NCBI GenBank assembly: GCA_013400115.1
Contig: VXBP01003586.1
Coordinates: 186,001-250,000, forward strand
DNA length: 64,000 bases
Direction of reading: 5' to 3'
Source of the DNA: Rhinopomastus cyanomelas
Lineage: Eukaryota; Chordata; Aves; Bucerotiformes; Rhinopomastidae
Part shown: in pieces, positions 21,210 through 36,200 of the stretch
Numbering within the stretch: position 1 is the stretch's first letter
Layout of the letters: every line of letters begins with the position of its first letter
Position numbers and translations under genes: made by a program
The notes under the pieces: model-generated
The model's database searches: none
What the model saw: only the letters and a program-made list of their open reading frames with translations
Told to the model about the DNA's origin: nothing

Positions 21210-24200
21210 CTAGATATTTCATGGAATGAAAGAGAAAAAAATCAGTATTAGATTTAAAAAGTGACTCAATAAATCATTGGTTGAAGAGTTTGCAATTCAG
21301 TTCTCTCTGAGCAATACTATTTTAACTATAAAATGTAATGGAATTTAGAGAACATCCTTCCAATGACTGAGACCTCCATGGCAGACACAAATGGATTTAA
21401 AGGTTTCAACTCAAGTCTCCCCCAGCATCCACTTTTGAAGCCTGGAGATGAGATTCTCAGGCAGGTTACACACGTCTGGCACAATCAGAGGATGCTGTCT
21501 AAGGGGAAGTTTTACTGTGTCAAAGTACAGCAAAAGGGAACAGCCTGAACAACTGTGTAAGGGTTCAGGACAGAATTACCTCAGCACTGACTGGTGCTTG
21601 TCTAGAGCCCATCACTGTCTCCAGATCTTATTCCCTAAAATTTGCTGCAGAATTTTGTTTTGTTAGCTGTAGTGTAGAGGGCCCAATATCTAGTTTCTCA
21701 TGTGGCTTATTGGGCTCCCTGCCCTATAGCAAGTCCAGCAGCAATCTGGAGAATCACCCTGGAACTAAATGTACTGAGGGACATTTCGGAATTGCAGTTA
21801 TGAGGAAAGAACTTCCTTTTCTCCCTCTGAGTGACTTAAAACAAACTGGACCACTGGAATTAACATGAGCTGGAGCTAAATCCCACGATGTCACCTATGC
21901 AAAAGCACCCAATGCTGTTGCAAGAAGATAGTTTAACACGAAGTTTTAACAGAGCTGCAGCTGGCTGGATCTCAAGAATTGGAGAGAGATTGCAGTGGAG
22001 TCCTCTTCACAGGCAGTCAGGATAAATCAACAACTACTCAATCAGATGAGCTTATTAGAGTTTCAGCTGCCATAGTAACAATATCCTTAGGGGAACAAAG
22101 TTATTCTTTTCAAGAAACATGGAATGAGACCAAACACTGATCCACAAAAGGAGAAACCTTAAGGCAACTAACAGAGAGCTCAGATTCTTTATTTACTTGG
22201 AAAAGTTTATGCAGCTAAGATGTGAAGCACACAGATTACAGAAATGCTAAGCCAACCTCTAGTCTGTTCTACCACTTGTTCCTCTGCTGTTGATCATAGT
22301 GGTGGGCGTGACAAGATCCACTCACACTTCAGGCTAAGGCTGTATTGGTACACAGTGTCACAGTATTAGTGACCAAGGGAAAATGGAGTGACATGGAAAA
22401 CACACAGCCCATCTGATGAGGGAATCAGGACTGTGGGAACCAGCTTCATAAGCATCCAACAGCATCAGGTCAGACTGTGACCCAAAGGATAACAAGACCA
22501 TAATTAGGATGGTACAGCGCTGAGTACACCTACTGCTGAGATGTGCAGGTGAATTGGAAGTCTGAGCCCAATAGTCAAACATACTCTCACACAGATGTAG
22601 TACCTCAAGCTCTGTTGCTTGCTTACGCAGTTGATATGAAGTTACTGGAACCAAATGGGAAGATGCTACAGATAAAAAAACCCCCAGTTTTCTAAGCTCA
22701 AGAGTATTCTGCATTCTCTCAAAACTAGAGCACCTGGTCTCTTTATCTCGAAACCAGTACATCCAACACTTGACATTTATTTTGCTAATGAGGAAAGATC
22801 TTCATCTACAGAAAACAGCAAAGCATCTGACTTCTACCGCAATAGTCACAGTCAGAAAATTTTCTAGCTAGGAAGCACCCCAAATGTAGATTTCTCAAGC
22901 ATACTGCATGGACTTCTACCCAGCACTGCTGTGAGTCCACCTGTGCAACAGTGTCACACACTGCCAAAAGCCTGCATGTCCTAGAAACGCAAAGTTCAGT
23001 TTTCTGAGTCCAGACTCTTCCTGGTGAACTTCAAAAGACTGAAGAGAGCTAAAAAGACATCACAAGCAGCCTCTTAGTAAAAGAAAACAAAATCCCATAG
23101 TCCCTTTGTCTTATTAATGTTTCTAGGTTGTTTTCAACAGTGGTACCTCAGCAAATGAGCAGTCCCATTAATTGTATGACATGAGCAAACTCTCAGCCTC
23201 TACTTACTTCTGGCTAGGAAAAGGATGGCTGGCTAAAGAACAGACAGGCCTTCCTGATGAAAACTTACTTAGCAGTGGAACTACCTGGTGAAGTCAAGAC
23301 TGCAGAAGTCAAGACAGTAAGAGGTCAGCCAACACTAACCCTGCAGTATGCTAACTCTGTTTCAGATCTGTCTGCACCAGTTTGGTAACATTTCTGCATT
23401 GGTTTGCCATACCAAGTGAAAACAGTCTGGCAAATTCTAGGGCACACACGATGAAGCTGATAAGAAGGCTGAGGAAGACTGGGCTAGGTTACCTTAAAGT
23501 CCTTTTCCTGTCGTGATGATCTGAAAACCACTGTCTATTACTTGGGGTACTTGGTGGAACAGGACCCCTAATCTTTCCTTCTCTGCAGATCATTAATCCA
23601 GGAAAGAACATAAAGTCCCACTTGCAAATTAATTGCCGTAACCACTATTTTTAACTTCACCTTTCTGTTTCTGACTAAGCTCTTGTTCCAGTGAGACTAA
23701 ACTCAGGGAATCTTCTCACCTGAACATATACAAAGCACATGGAAAGAGCTACATAATTCTACCTACCTGTAAAAGCAAACATTATTTCTGCTAAAATACT
23801 CTTTCAGGAACTGCCAAACCACATTTTTGTTATCAAAGACTAACATCTTCTTTACCTGAGCCCACTTTTTGTTCCTACTTTGCATCTGAATGGCGGCAAT
23901 AGACATGAAGAACTCTTCTGAAGGCAAGTCTTCCGGTAACTTTGTTAAAAACTGAGCTATGTGAATGAAGTCCATTTTGGTTAAAATATCTTCAAAAAGT
24001 TTTAATATTCCCAGGGCTGTACGGAATAAGAACTCTTCTCCGTCACGACAGAACACATCCCATACGCGACATGCCAAGTCTAGTGGCAAGGATTTGCTGT
24101 ACAATGTGAATATCCTGAAAAAGAGTACAAAATTTTCACAGTTAGTGGACAAGAAAAATGTACACAGGCACAGCAAATGCAAGGCTACTTAAATATTTGT

Positions 24201-27200
24201 AACTAAATATTCCTCCTTTTTAAATATCTGAAGTACCTCTATCAATCACAGCATACCAGTGCACGAAAGCAACGCAAATATCATACAACCATTAAGGCAT
24301 CTTGCTATCAATCTGGGTCTTCAAGCTCAATTTTTCTTGGATCACACCAGAAGCAACTATATATATGCTTTTATGATTAAGCTGTACCGGCCACAGATAT
24401 AACCAAAGACATATCTAATAGTCACTTCAGAGTTGAATACTGATGCAGTCTAGCTGTGAGAACACAAAAAGGTAAATCTTAAAACATACTGTAAAGTGAT
24501 TTCTGTGGGTCAGATGAAAGAGATGTGCAAAATTATGTTCCAGGCTCAATTAACTCACAGAGTAGTAATAGCACAAGGGAAGGAAAGACCAGTTTAAATC
24601 CTAGTGAGCCAAGACATACAGGCAAGATGTCCAGCCATAGCGTGTACACAAATGCAGTAAGATGGTTCATCATGTTGGACCAGGAATGATCCCCTAAGAG
24701 TAAATACAATAGCTGGAGCAAGAACCTAGTCCCTGTTACTAAAACAGTATTTTCACTGATTGCCAAGAGCACGTTTCTTCCTTCATCAAAACACAGATGT
24801 ATGTACTCTCTATTCACCAGTTTGCTACAAGGCAGGGCAGTTTTTATTACCACTAACAACATCACAAGAGAAAGTGAAGAGTGTGCTTCTGGTACAGTAT
24901 AAAAGGGAAAAGGAGTTACAGTGGGGTTTTTCCTTCGGAATTTGGAGAGAGAACACGTGTCTGCAGGTGCACCGGGTGATTTCTGTAAAAGTGCAAATAA
25001 TTCTTTCTCCAGCAGAGGTCAGCAAAGTCTCACAAGCGAACAAAGCTTGCCCCACATTGACTTCTGCCGACCTGAACACTGCTGCTCTCGTAGATTCCCC
25101 TGTATCTTCTCAGATCTTTTTTCTACAGGAGATTTGCATTTGCATTGAAAGAATACCGAGGAATAGACATACAGCTATACAGTATGAATACACTTCCACA
25201 GCAAACTCTAATAATCAAGGGTTTTCTGCAGTATTTGCTTTTTACTAGACAAGATTATTTGAATGACATGACATCCAGTACCTGGCTTCTCTGCGAATCA
25301 GTGCACTTTCAGGAAAAAGTTACAAGCAACAAGACAAAATTCGACTAATTTTATAAAGTCAGGTGACAGGTGAATAGCAGGTTTAGGATCCTAAGGATTT
25401 TTACATCTCATTGCAACATTCTTGTAAGTGGAAATTGTTTAAGTTCGTTCTCGACAAAAATAAATTAGAACTGTAAAAATAATATAGTAAGAGGTGAAGT
25501 CTAGGATGAAACAACCCCAAGACTGTTCACCTGTGTATTTTACATACACACAAGAGCATCTAAGAACAGGGTGATACAAGCTGTTTGTACAGCCTTTGGG
25601 TTACCGGCTGGCTGACCATCAGTTGCAGAGTGTGTATATTCTTTCAACATTTTAATGCAGCCACAGGCCATATAGAAATGACTCGATACAACACAGCTGC
25701 ACAGCAGAATTAAGACTCTGTCCATACACACATGCACAGGAAACACAACAGCTTTCCCATTCAGAAAGAATGCTGTAATAGGAAGCAATTGAACAAGGTT
25801 CTTTCCTGGTCACCAAGCACCAGGCAAACACTAGTTCTGGTTAAAGATAAACATCAATGCCTTGTTTTTATATCTGTTTTTAGTCACAAAAGCTATTTGT
25901 CTGTCATGGCTCAAAATTAAACTGAATAACCCATGTGTATTTAATTTAACTATGCAGAAAATTAACTGTCAAAAGAAGTAGTCAGAACTATGTATCAGAA
26001 TGCTACTTTTTGTAGGAAATTATTTACTCACATCAAAAAAGGCTGTGACATCGAATCAGGTATTGGACACTGATCTCTTCATAACTGTGAAGGAAGTGCA
26101 ATTTGCAGGAAGGTCACAAAGCAACTAACTTTTCGGTGATGCTAACATGGAATTAAGTGCTTTAAGTTCTAAGGACAGGGACTGGGTCCCTAGAAGAAGC
26201 AATGAAACAACAGTAGAAATCATCACTACTGAGAAGATCCAGCATTTGCTCCCTTGAAACATTTCCTATTGGAAGACATTTCTTATTAGACATGTGAGCT
26301 ACTGGTCTGAGAACCCAGCTACATTTGTGATAGTAGTAACAGTTGCCACACTCAAATAACTAGAGCAGCAGCACTAGCACAGCACTTCCATGCAGTTGCT
26401 CACACAGTACTGCAAAACATTTTCTGCCTGCAGCTCTTTCTCTACAAGTGTCAGGTGCAGACAACACAGCTAACCAGCACAGAACTGTTCCCTGTCAGAG
26501 TAATAATGTTAATGCAGAGTACTGGTTGCTGTCTGCCTGAAGAGAGGAAATCCCCAAGTATCATGTGCTTCGTTTCCTTAGGAATGGGACATGAAATTGT
26601 GGCTGCTTTGCTACTCCTGGGGGAAGTGTATGACCATAACACTATAAAGAGAGCAAAGTGCTGTTACCATAATGATCATATGCTCTGTGTCTTCTTTCCT
26701 CTGGTTCTTTTTTTGTTTGGTTTTGGTTGTTTGGCTTTAGGGTTTTCTTTTGCTTTCTTCTTAATTAAAATGTCTTTGTAATCTTAAGAGACACTACTAC
26801 CAGCAATATAAACAAAGCCAGGTTTGGCAGATTTCGGACAGACAACTCCCACACAGCAATGCAGATGCAAATGAGTTCTTACATATTTCTGCAATAAACA
26901 TTCATTTCCCAAGTCTGTAACAGCATAAAAATACTTCTGCAACTTCTGTCCAGTTGTGAAAACTGATCAACTAAGTCACCTTTAAAACTTACACTTGGAT
27001 CCTCTCTCCTGGTATTAATTTTGTTAGATTGTGTATGGATTTCAATAGAGGGTGCATCTTTGTAAATGCTCACGCATCACTGTTCAGTGGCATCGCTGCT
27101 CTCATTCGCGCCTCCAGTTACTGCAATAAACTTGTTGGCACCAGCCTATTTAGTTAAATTTTTACTGTGTCTGTAAAAAGACTGATGTTTTCAAGTTTGC

Positions 27201-30200
27201 TAACACCACCAATTAAAATAATGAGGATGTGACCACAAACTCAGCACAGAAGACCTATCATATACTGGGCTGTTATCGAAAGAAGTGTCACCAGCAGGTC
27301 TCCCCCTCTACTCTGCTCTTGAAAGACATTACCCGGAGTGCTGTGTTCAGTTCTGGAGTCCCCAGTACAAGAAGGACATGGAACTGTTGGAGTAAGTCCA
27401 AAGAAGGGGCACAGGGATGATCAGGGAATTGGAGCTGTTCAGCCTAAAGACGACAAGGCTCCAAGGGAAACGTAACAGCCTTCCAGTACCTGAAGGGGGC
27501 CCTACAGGAAAGCTGAAGAAAGACCTTTTGGGGGGGCATCTTATGATAGGACATGGGCAGGTGGTTTCAAGCTAAAACAAGAGTCGATTTCGACTAGAAC
27601 TTGGGAAGAAATTCCTCATTGTGAGTGTGGTGAGGCACTGGAACAGGTTGCTCAAAGAAGTTGTGGACGCCACCTCCTTGGAAGTGTTCAAGGCCAGGCT
27701 GGATGGGGCTCTGGGCCATCTGGTCTCGTGAGAGGTGTCCCTACCAATGGGCAAGGGGGTTGGAACTAGATGATCCTTAAGGTATCTTCCAATGTAAACC
27801 ATTCTGTGATGCTATGACACCTTTGGGCAGGATTACGGACCATCTGTTCTTTGAAAGGAAGACTTGTATTTACAGCATCTCCAGCTTCATTTTTGTGGGA
27901 GGCAGAGAGTTACTGGCCTGACATGGACTATGTTTTTCTTAGTGTAAGGGACAACAAACCTATAAATACCTCCCTGGAAGTGTCCACAACAAACATCCAC
28001 ACAAAGCAGTTTGGACCTTTATCAAAACAAACAAATGGTGTCAACTGAAAGTCTGAGTTCACAGAGCACAGTCAATGTAACACTGATCAAACAAAGCCCC
28101 TGGCTATAACTATTGCCACAACCATTTTTCTGAGTAGGGATAAAGAGGTGTTTGTGCAGCAGCAGCAGCAGGCCATAAATAGACAGCATGTGTCCTTTGC
28201 AAGTCCACACTCTGCTCTGCTCACGAGAGCCTGCAGTCCATCAGCTGACAGAGGTAAGAGGCCAAAACCAGGCTAATCAGACTCACCATTTCCCCTCTGC
28301 TCTCTGTGACCCTGACTGCACGTTGCTCTTCACAGCCCTCTCACACTAGACTCCCTTTATATTCTTCAAAAAAATATGGAAACGTGTCTAGCATTCCTTT
28401 CCTCAGATTTATCAGTTGGAGTCCAGCTTGAAGCACGTGGGTCCTCTTTAGAGATGCCCCACTTCTGGCATTATCCACTGAAATCATGCCACTGTAGCTT
28501 TTAATTGAATTCTTGAAGTTCTTGGCATCTTCCCATCACAGAAAGCACTGGTGCAACCAAACTGGCAGGGGAGCTCCCCTCCCAAAATCCTCTGCCAGCC
28601 CCAAGAAAATCAAAAGCTGCACTGCATGACCTGAGTAGCTGGGCTCATCTTAATATGCGCGGCATTTGTTTTTCTTGGAACGCATCCCTCAGCATTGATA
28701 GGAGCACACCAGTTTTACTGCCATTCCCTGCAGAGCTGGTGGCAGGAAGCAGCTTAAAGGAGAAGAGTTGATTCCACTGTAACTGCAGCAGAAGCAGAAG
28801 GGTTTCACAGCAACTGGGGTGTGTGTAGCACTGGCTACTGGAGCCCTCCCTGAGGTGGCATCAATCAAGATTTGCTGCACACATGCCTGCAGAGTAACCA
28901 TGCCAGCCACCAGCACAGCAGCAGGCATCCCTTTGGAGCACAGAACAAGCAAGCACTTAAATAAAACAACGTTGTTAGAGCAAAGCTGCTTCACAGATAC
29001 TTTTATCTGCAACTAGAAGCTATGTCTATTCACAGGGGCTCTGTCCTATATTTTTCCTGACTATAACCACACCAAAAGAACATTCTTATCTGCCCGGAAA
29101 CAGTTTTGTTCTTAACGGAGCCGTGTCTGTGCAAATACACTATCAGCTGTGAGTTACAGGCAGCCTTACAAAAACCTTTTTTCGAAGTCTTTAACAGTTA
29201 CTCACTTGTGAGAACACAGCTCCAACTGATTTTTCCTTAAATCTCTTCTATACTACTTCCTGGAAGTAAGAGAAGCACAGCACACATAAATGCCTATCTG
29301 CTAAATTTCTAGGGGCCCTTAAAAAGATCTTTAAATTCAGGTTTAAATCTGCTTCCGACAACATATATACACTTTATGCTTCTGAAGCGTACATATACTT
29401 TAAAGGATAAACTATGTATATGTACACACACATACTGAAATATTATACCTGAATCTGCTGCAGTTCAACAGCAACTCCACTGTCTAACAAAATTAAAGAG
29501 TGGGAAAAGCTGCCTGGCTTAAACCTAAAGAAAATGCAGGACCGTGGAGGATCACCTCACCAAGTCTACATTCCTGTGCAAGATCACCGGTTTATGGGCT
29601 TATTTCAATCCCAAGGAGAAAACACATTTTTAATATGGATGCAAACAGTCTGCAAGAAATACTAAGGGGCGTCAGCCCATTGGTACAAACCTTGAGAAGC
29701 ACAAGTACAAAAGGGAGGCTTGACGTGCCCCACAGGTCAGTCCTTTGCTCACAAGTCAGGGGTTTTTTTATATGTTTTTTTAACCTATAAATATGCTCAA
29801 AGAACAACTGACTACTCAAGAAAATACAATAGACTATCAAAGCACAACTGCTGAGGGAAATGCAAAGCTTCCATCTTCTGTCAAAGCAATCTTTTTCAAA
29901 ACCTCCAATTTCAGGCACTGCTCCTCAGATTTTCTCTCTTAGAATGTAGAGCTCAAAGTTAGACAACAGACACATAATAACGAGCCTTGCATCATGAAGA
30001 TGCTCAGTTTTAGTCTCTCCTTCATAAAAAAAATTCATCTTACTTAAGACGTAATCGCATTAAACAAGCAAGCAATGAAAAAGACGATAACCACATGATT
30101 TTAACACTGTCTATCCAGTTCTTCTCCAACATGTTTACTGTCTTCCTATTCTGATACTCCTTCTATTTAATAACCTTCTCCACACACAGGCTTTTCACAA

Positions 30201-33200
30201 CATTTTCTGAGGCGACATGAATTCAACATTTTTCTGTCTTACCCCTGAGCTGAAGAGTCTTTGCTTTCGTTCTATCCTACTCCAGTATTTTTTCTAGTAT
30301 CTTCCTGCTCAGTGCCTAGATCTAGTTCAATAGTCTCAGCCTTCAGTCATAACAATCCTACTGATGGTATTTCTCCCACCAAATGTTGCAAGAAATGAGC
30401 CTATGCATTATACACCTACTCATTAAAAGTTAATACCAGTGTAAAAGCCAAGTCAAACAAAGCCCATGTTACAGTATCCTCTGTGCAAGCGCTGTATGAT
30501 CAAGAAACTCGAGCAAAGGTAGCACAAGACCTACATGGATGAACAAGAACCTCATAACAAAACTCAAATATAAAGAGGACTCATACCAGAGGCTGAAGGA
30601 GGGACAGATGACCCTGGAGAAACTCTGAGTATGCAGAGAAGGAGCTAGGAAATCCAAAGCCCATCTGGATTTGAATCTGGCAATGGATGTTAAGCAAAAT
30701 GAGAAGAGCTTTTCCTACATCAGCAGGAAAATGCCACTCAGAAAGCATGGGCCCCTTGCTGAACAGGGCAAGGAACCAGGTGACAACATACATGCAGAAG
30801 GCTGTGACCTGCTTTCTTCACCTCAGCTTTTACAGAAGTCTTGTCTTCAGGGATCCTAAGTCCTCCAGACCAGTGAGGAAGCCTAGCACAAGGAAACCAT
30901 ACCCAAGCTGGAGAGAACATTTCAACAAACTGGGCATATACAAGCACATTGGGCCTGATGAGATACATGTGTGAGTGCTGAGGAAACTGGTGACATTGCG
31001 AGGCCATGTTCGCCGTGAGGCTGGTTCAAGACTGGAACTGAACTGCATGAAGTCTCCTTCCTTGGAGACTTTAAAAACCCAGCTGGACAAATTCCCAATC
31101 AACCTGCTGTAGCTGACCCTGTTTTCAGCAGTGGGTTCCGACTAGATAATCTCCAGGGGTCCCTTTTAATACCCTGACAATCCTATGATCCTATCAAAAC
31201 TCATGTATTCAAACTTTGAGCTAGTGGATTGGAATGAATTACTTTAAATGGATTTCTGCTTGATGGATCGGCAACACGTTAAGTGCTAACTGTTACATCT
31301 TAAAGATCGAGGTATCAAAAGGTAGATCAAGGTACGTAGACTGTTCTAGGTTCAGGTAGATGTTCATTAACAGTGCAAATGTTTTTCACAAGAATAACTT
31401 ACGAATCTCAGAAAACGATGCTGTTGCTACAGGGAGCTTAGTCTTGTTACTGAAGGTATTTCGTCAGATACCTGAGAATAGAAGCTGTCAACAACTTAAG
31501 GGTAAACCAATTTTTCACAAAAAGGGTTTCCTATTGCCCCAAAACTGAGAACACTCTTGCTTGCTGATAAAAGACATTTTAGGTGCCCCAGACTGAAGCC
31601 TGATGGGGGCAATGGCAAACACTCCATCTGGAGTGCCTTACACCACACTGAAATTTGGCAGGAGCGAGTGCAAATAAGGTCCTGGCTTCCTTCCTCTCTA
31701 AGGAAAGACTTTCTAATTACACTAGAAGGGAAGGCAATGTCACCACATAAAAAGATTTTAATTGCCTGCTTACTAAGTGAAATAGCTACAGTAATTGAAA
31801 GATATGTTAATGCCCATTAGCTGGTCAACTGGACTGCAGCAAGATCAGGTTTTTATCAGCCTTCACTGGGTTCCTCTAATGAGGATCTGGGACTACATAA
31901 CCTGAGTGAGATACTGCTCAAAAACCATAGTTCATCCTGCCAAAAGCCTCGATATCTGCTTTTATGTAGCTTCTAGCTTTTTGTTGTATGGACCAACGTT
32001 TTAACTGCTCTCTCCCTGTTCTGTGCAGGAGGACAAACTACACATTTCAAGTGCAAGACTAGCAATTCTTTTTGGTTATACACCCCTTGTATACAGCTGC
32101 ACATGCTAACAGACTTTCACAGAACACCAATCCAAACACGTACTACACATAAGATAAGCACTGCTGTAATAGCTGCATTGCAAAACAAGCTTCAAACTCA
32201 ACACAAGTGCAATAATAAAGGTTAGGCACATGTTAAACGTCACAGAAGTATGAGGGAACAATCTGGACTGACAACTCAAGTATCAAACAAAACAAAGCCT
32301 TTATCTTCAAAGAATTCTGAACAAGAGAAGAGCACTCCAGCTTCAGTCAGTAATACTGACATGGAGCTATATGCTACTATGCACATTAGCAATTATACTT
32401 TCAAAGTCTTACCAATCAATAAGATAGATGTCTGGAGTCAAGTTATTTTTTTTGAAGTGAGCAAATAACTTTGGCAGATTTTCTTCAAAGAATACCTCAA
32501 ATGCAGCAAAATAAGTCAACATCTGGGAAAATATAATAGGGAGGGGGAAAAAAAGCAGTTAGCTGAATTATTAACAGGCTTAAATGTATTATCTGTTCTT
32601 GGACTAGTTCTCTTCAAAAACAAGATCACATGAATTCCATGATACCATAAAAAGCTAAACATTTACATAAAGGACAGCATCTGCAAGCACAAAGTGTTTA
32701 AGTTCCACTCTACATGGCATTCTCAAACAATACAATTACTGGGTTTTGTCTCGGCCAGCTTACTTTGGAAAGAAAAATACCAGCAGGAGAGAAGCTATTT
32801 GCTGATTTCTCAAAATAATTATGATAACAGAGTGGTGCTTTATGCTTGCAGCAGCAATTTAATATTATACTGAATAAAATCCAAGGCCAAATGGATCATT
32901 AAATGAAACAGGAAACTAAAATAATTTAGTAGTTCACAGCAAGAGTAAAGAGTCCAGTTGACTGTAGTCATATATTCTAATACCAAACCTTTTTTTATAT
33001 CATATGTTTTAAAATTAGACAATAGCCATTGCTATGTCTCTAATCTAATTTACATAGTAAAACCAAGACTGGGTCAAAACTTAATGCAAGAGAAACAGAC
33101 TGTAACTCCCATGTGATACCAGAACCCCTGAACTGTACTGCTTTTAGCATAAGGACTTCAGTGTTGTTCTGAAATTTGAGGAATTAAGTCACATTTTAAA

Positions 33201-36200
33201 ACAGAGGGCATGTAAAAAAGAAAATATTTCAATCCAACTAAGAGTTGCAAACAAAAGGCTTTTTAACTGCCCCTACCACGTTGTCTCAATACTGCAGGGA
33301 GAAAAGTTAAGCCTTGATTCAGTAATTTTAATTACAATATCCACAAAAAAGCAACAGCAGTGTTTTCTCCAGTTGTATCAGTATGCTTCTTTCCAAAACA
33401 CCACGACAGTAAAAGGAAAAGAGAAGCACTCTGGAGCCTTTTCTCTGAAATCCTTTTAAAAGATTCCAGTTTTGTTTTCCAGTTGTTTCACTGTCCTTAC
33501 AGAACCTTCCCATTTCAGGTGAAGAAAAGTGACAGGTGGTGGACAATCAGCATTTACAAGCGGCAAATAAAAAATTAAGCGTGTTAGTAAGAGCATAAGG
33601 TTTAAATGTCAATCAGACACAGGGGTATACTACAGAAATAACCATACAACATTACATAATATTTCTGAACCATCATTTACTGAGAATTCATTGCAAACAT
33701 GAAACCACAAATCTAGGAACCCAATTCAGAGAAATGTACAAATGAAACAGCTTCCCCACCGGGCTTTTCAAATGCATGACATCCAAGGGTCATATGAGAT
33801 CTGTCAGTACAAAGAAGCAAGCAAGTAAGGTGACAGAGTCTCCTACGTCCAAAATTACCTGTTTACATGCTAGCTGTAAAGGAAGAGGGTTATACTAAAG
33901 CATCTCAAAAGTACTTTAGAGAAGGGATCTGACATGTAACTGCTACAATCACATCTACTAATAGTAACACAGGCAGTTCTGGTATTTATCTTAACCAAAT
34001 CAACATTCAATAAGACATATACTTTGTAGCAATTAAATAAAATACAGTTTAATAAAACAAAAGTCAACATAAATCCATATAAATTACTATCATTTCCACA
34101 ACTGACTTATGCTGGTTTTATCCTGTCAGTTTATTATATGTTAACACCTGTCAACATTTGCCTATTAAGCTGTAAAACTGACTGAAAAGGTGAGGGCAGA
34201 CAGGAGACTGGTGTATCAAGCAAAGGAAGCCAAAACTGTCTCACTTATGTGTCACGACTCTGTGAAGTATTAGTGTTCCTTGTATTGTCAATCACAGCTG
34301 AGTTATTTTGTGTATCACCATACATAGTATCTGCCCCACCACTCTTCTGCCCCCTCAGTGACTTCTGCCTTCTTCACTCTTCCTCCCACCTTGTTTGTTT
34401 GGAACGACGTTGCTGCTGCTGAGAGAAAATGTTATTGCTTCTGAAGAGATGCGGGAGGAACCATCAAGGTCTACTAATTTATCTGTGCTCAACTGGAGAG
34501 ACTGAGAATTCTGAACTTTGAAGACTTACAAGGATCGAGACTGAAGTCAGACAACCACCACAATTTCAGAGAGAAGCAGGAACTGTCTATAATAAAGATG
34601 TTTCGGACATTTCATCTCAGTTAATTGTAGGAGCATTGTGGCAAAAACTGTGTTTGTATCTGTATCTTGTATGGAGTTTCTTTGGGATGTGTGGGGGGAC
34701 AGACTGAATTAAAATGTCTTGGTGCCTTTCTTTCACAAATTGAGTAAGCTGTTTCACTGTCTGTAGATTCACATGTGCTTTCATTAAACCTTCCCTCTGC
34801 GATGGACACTTTAGATAAAAGTTCTTGGTTGAAATACAGTTAGTGTCTCTGACCCACAACACAAGTATAGTAATGGAGATAAATGATACTGCTCCTACCA
34901 ATCCTGTCTGCATTGTGGTGCACCTCTCCCTGGGCTTTTACAACCCATGAGCTTCAGGGGCGGCAGGAGGGAATTTCCAGCAGGAAATACTGACAGACAT
35001 GACTGTTGTTGACATCACCCATGCCACTGCTTTATTTCTTACATTTGAACTTTGAAAAGCAGGTCCTGTTTTCACAGTGTTAGAAGGTATAATAAGCTAG
35101 GAAAATACAGAACACCATGTATTTTGCAAAAACCCCCAAACTTTTAAAGTACATTAAAATTGTATTTCAGAGTTGTCTTATTTTGCTCCAGTACACACCT
35201 AGTCCATTAGGGATTTCAGTAACAATCAGGCAACCAGCTCCTTCTGAAAACTGGAGGGGGCTGCTCATCTGATTACCCCACGCTCCTTTTCAAGTACAGC
35301 TGCTGCAACAGAGACAAGAAACCTGGTTCCCCCGAAAGCAGCCTGTTTTTAGCAATCTATTCATTTTAAATAAAAAGCACTTTCAAGACACTTTGGCTTT
35401 TGACTGGAGTGCTCAATTTGAAAAACACCTACAATAACTATTCTCTGAGTATCATACAATAGCAGCTGAACAAGTTCATTCACCTACATATTCAAAAATG
35501 TGAATGGGGTAGGGTTTTATTTGGTTTGTTGGGTTTTTTTAAGAGAGGGTGTGCATACGTGTTGGTTTAGGGTGGTTTATTTTATAAAGTGTGTTGCTTT
35601 AAAATAAATCTTGACTTACGGATTTAAGTTACTGAGCCCATCAACTATTTTTTTAACTTTCCCAACACATATCTGCATGTCCATTACAGTTCTATTTCAT
35701 ACTTACAAGGCCATGGTCCACACGAAAAAACGCCATCTGACAGGGTTTATTTAAAAGGTTAGAAAAAGCAATGAAGGCATCTGCAGTATCCAAGTTCAGG
35801 ATCAATACCGCTGCTATGAATGACATTCCCTGTACCTGAAGAAAAGAGAAGTGTTACTACTCACCAATAACTGTATTCTTTCAAGAATACTACCACTAGT
35901 ATTTAATGCACTCACCAAGCTGATGGATTTTGCAGAACGCTCAGAAAGGCGTTAATGTTCAGAGCATGAAACTAATGAACCCTATATGCTGCCTCTTCAA
36001 AGACTCCAAGATAAACTCCTCAGACAGGCAGGGATAGCAGCACTTTCAAGTGTGCAGATTTTTTTGAAGAATAAATTGTTTCTAAGTAATTCCTCTTCTC
36101 CTAAGAAGAGCAAAGGTGGACTAGACACTACAGACAAAAGTGTGCTCCATTCTTTTTTAATCTACTACCAGCAGATACAGGCATTAGCAAACTTCAGTGA

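Larger units (their letters stand above)
24115..32412 (-). other. TBC1D14 8.3-kb intron
   Basis: The largest fully contained intron. It carries CR1 copies at 27191-27818 and 30500-31195. The rest is AT-rich sequence in which I recognise nothing. Confidence 0.8.

Noticed and set aside
22358..22762. Minus-strand open frame of 134 codons in a TBC1D14 intron
   Set aside because: No similarity to TBC1D14 or anything I recognise, and no exon-like borders; likely chance.
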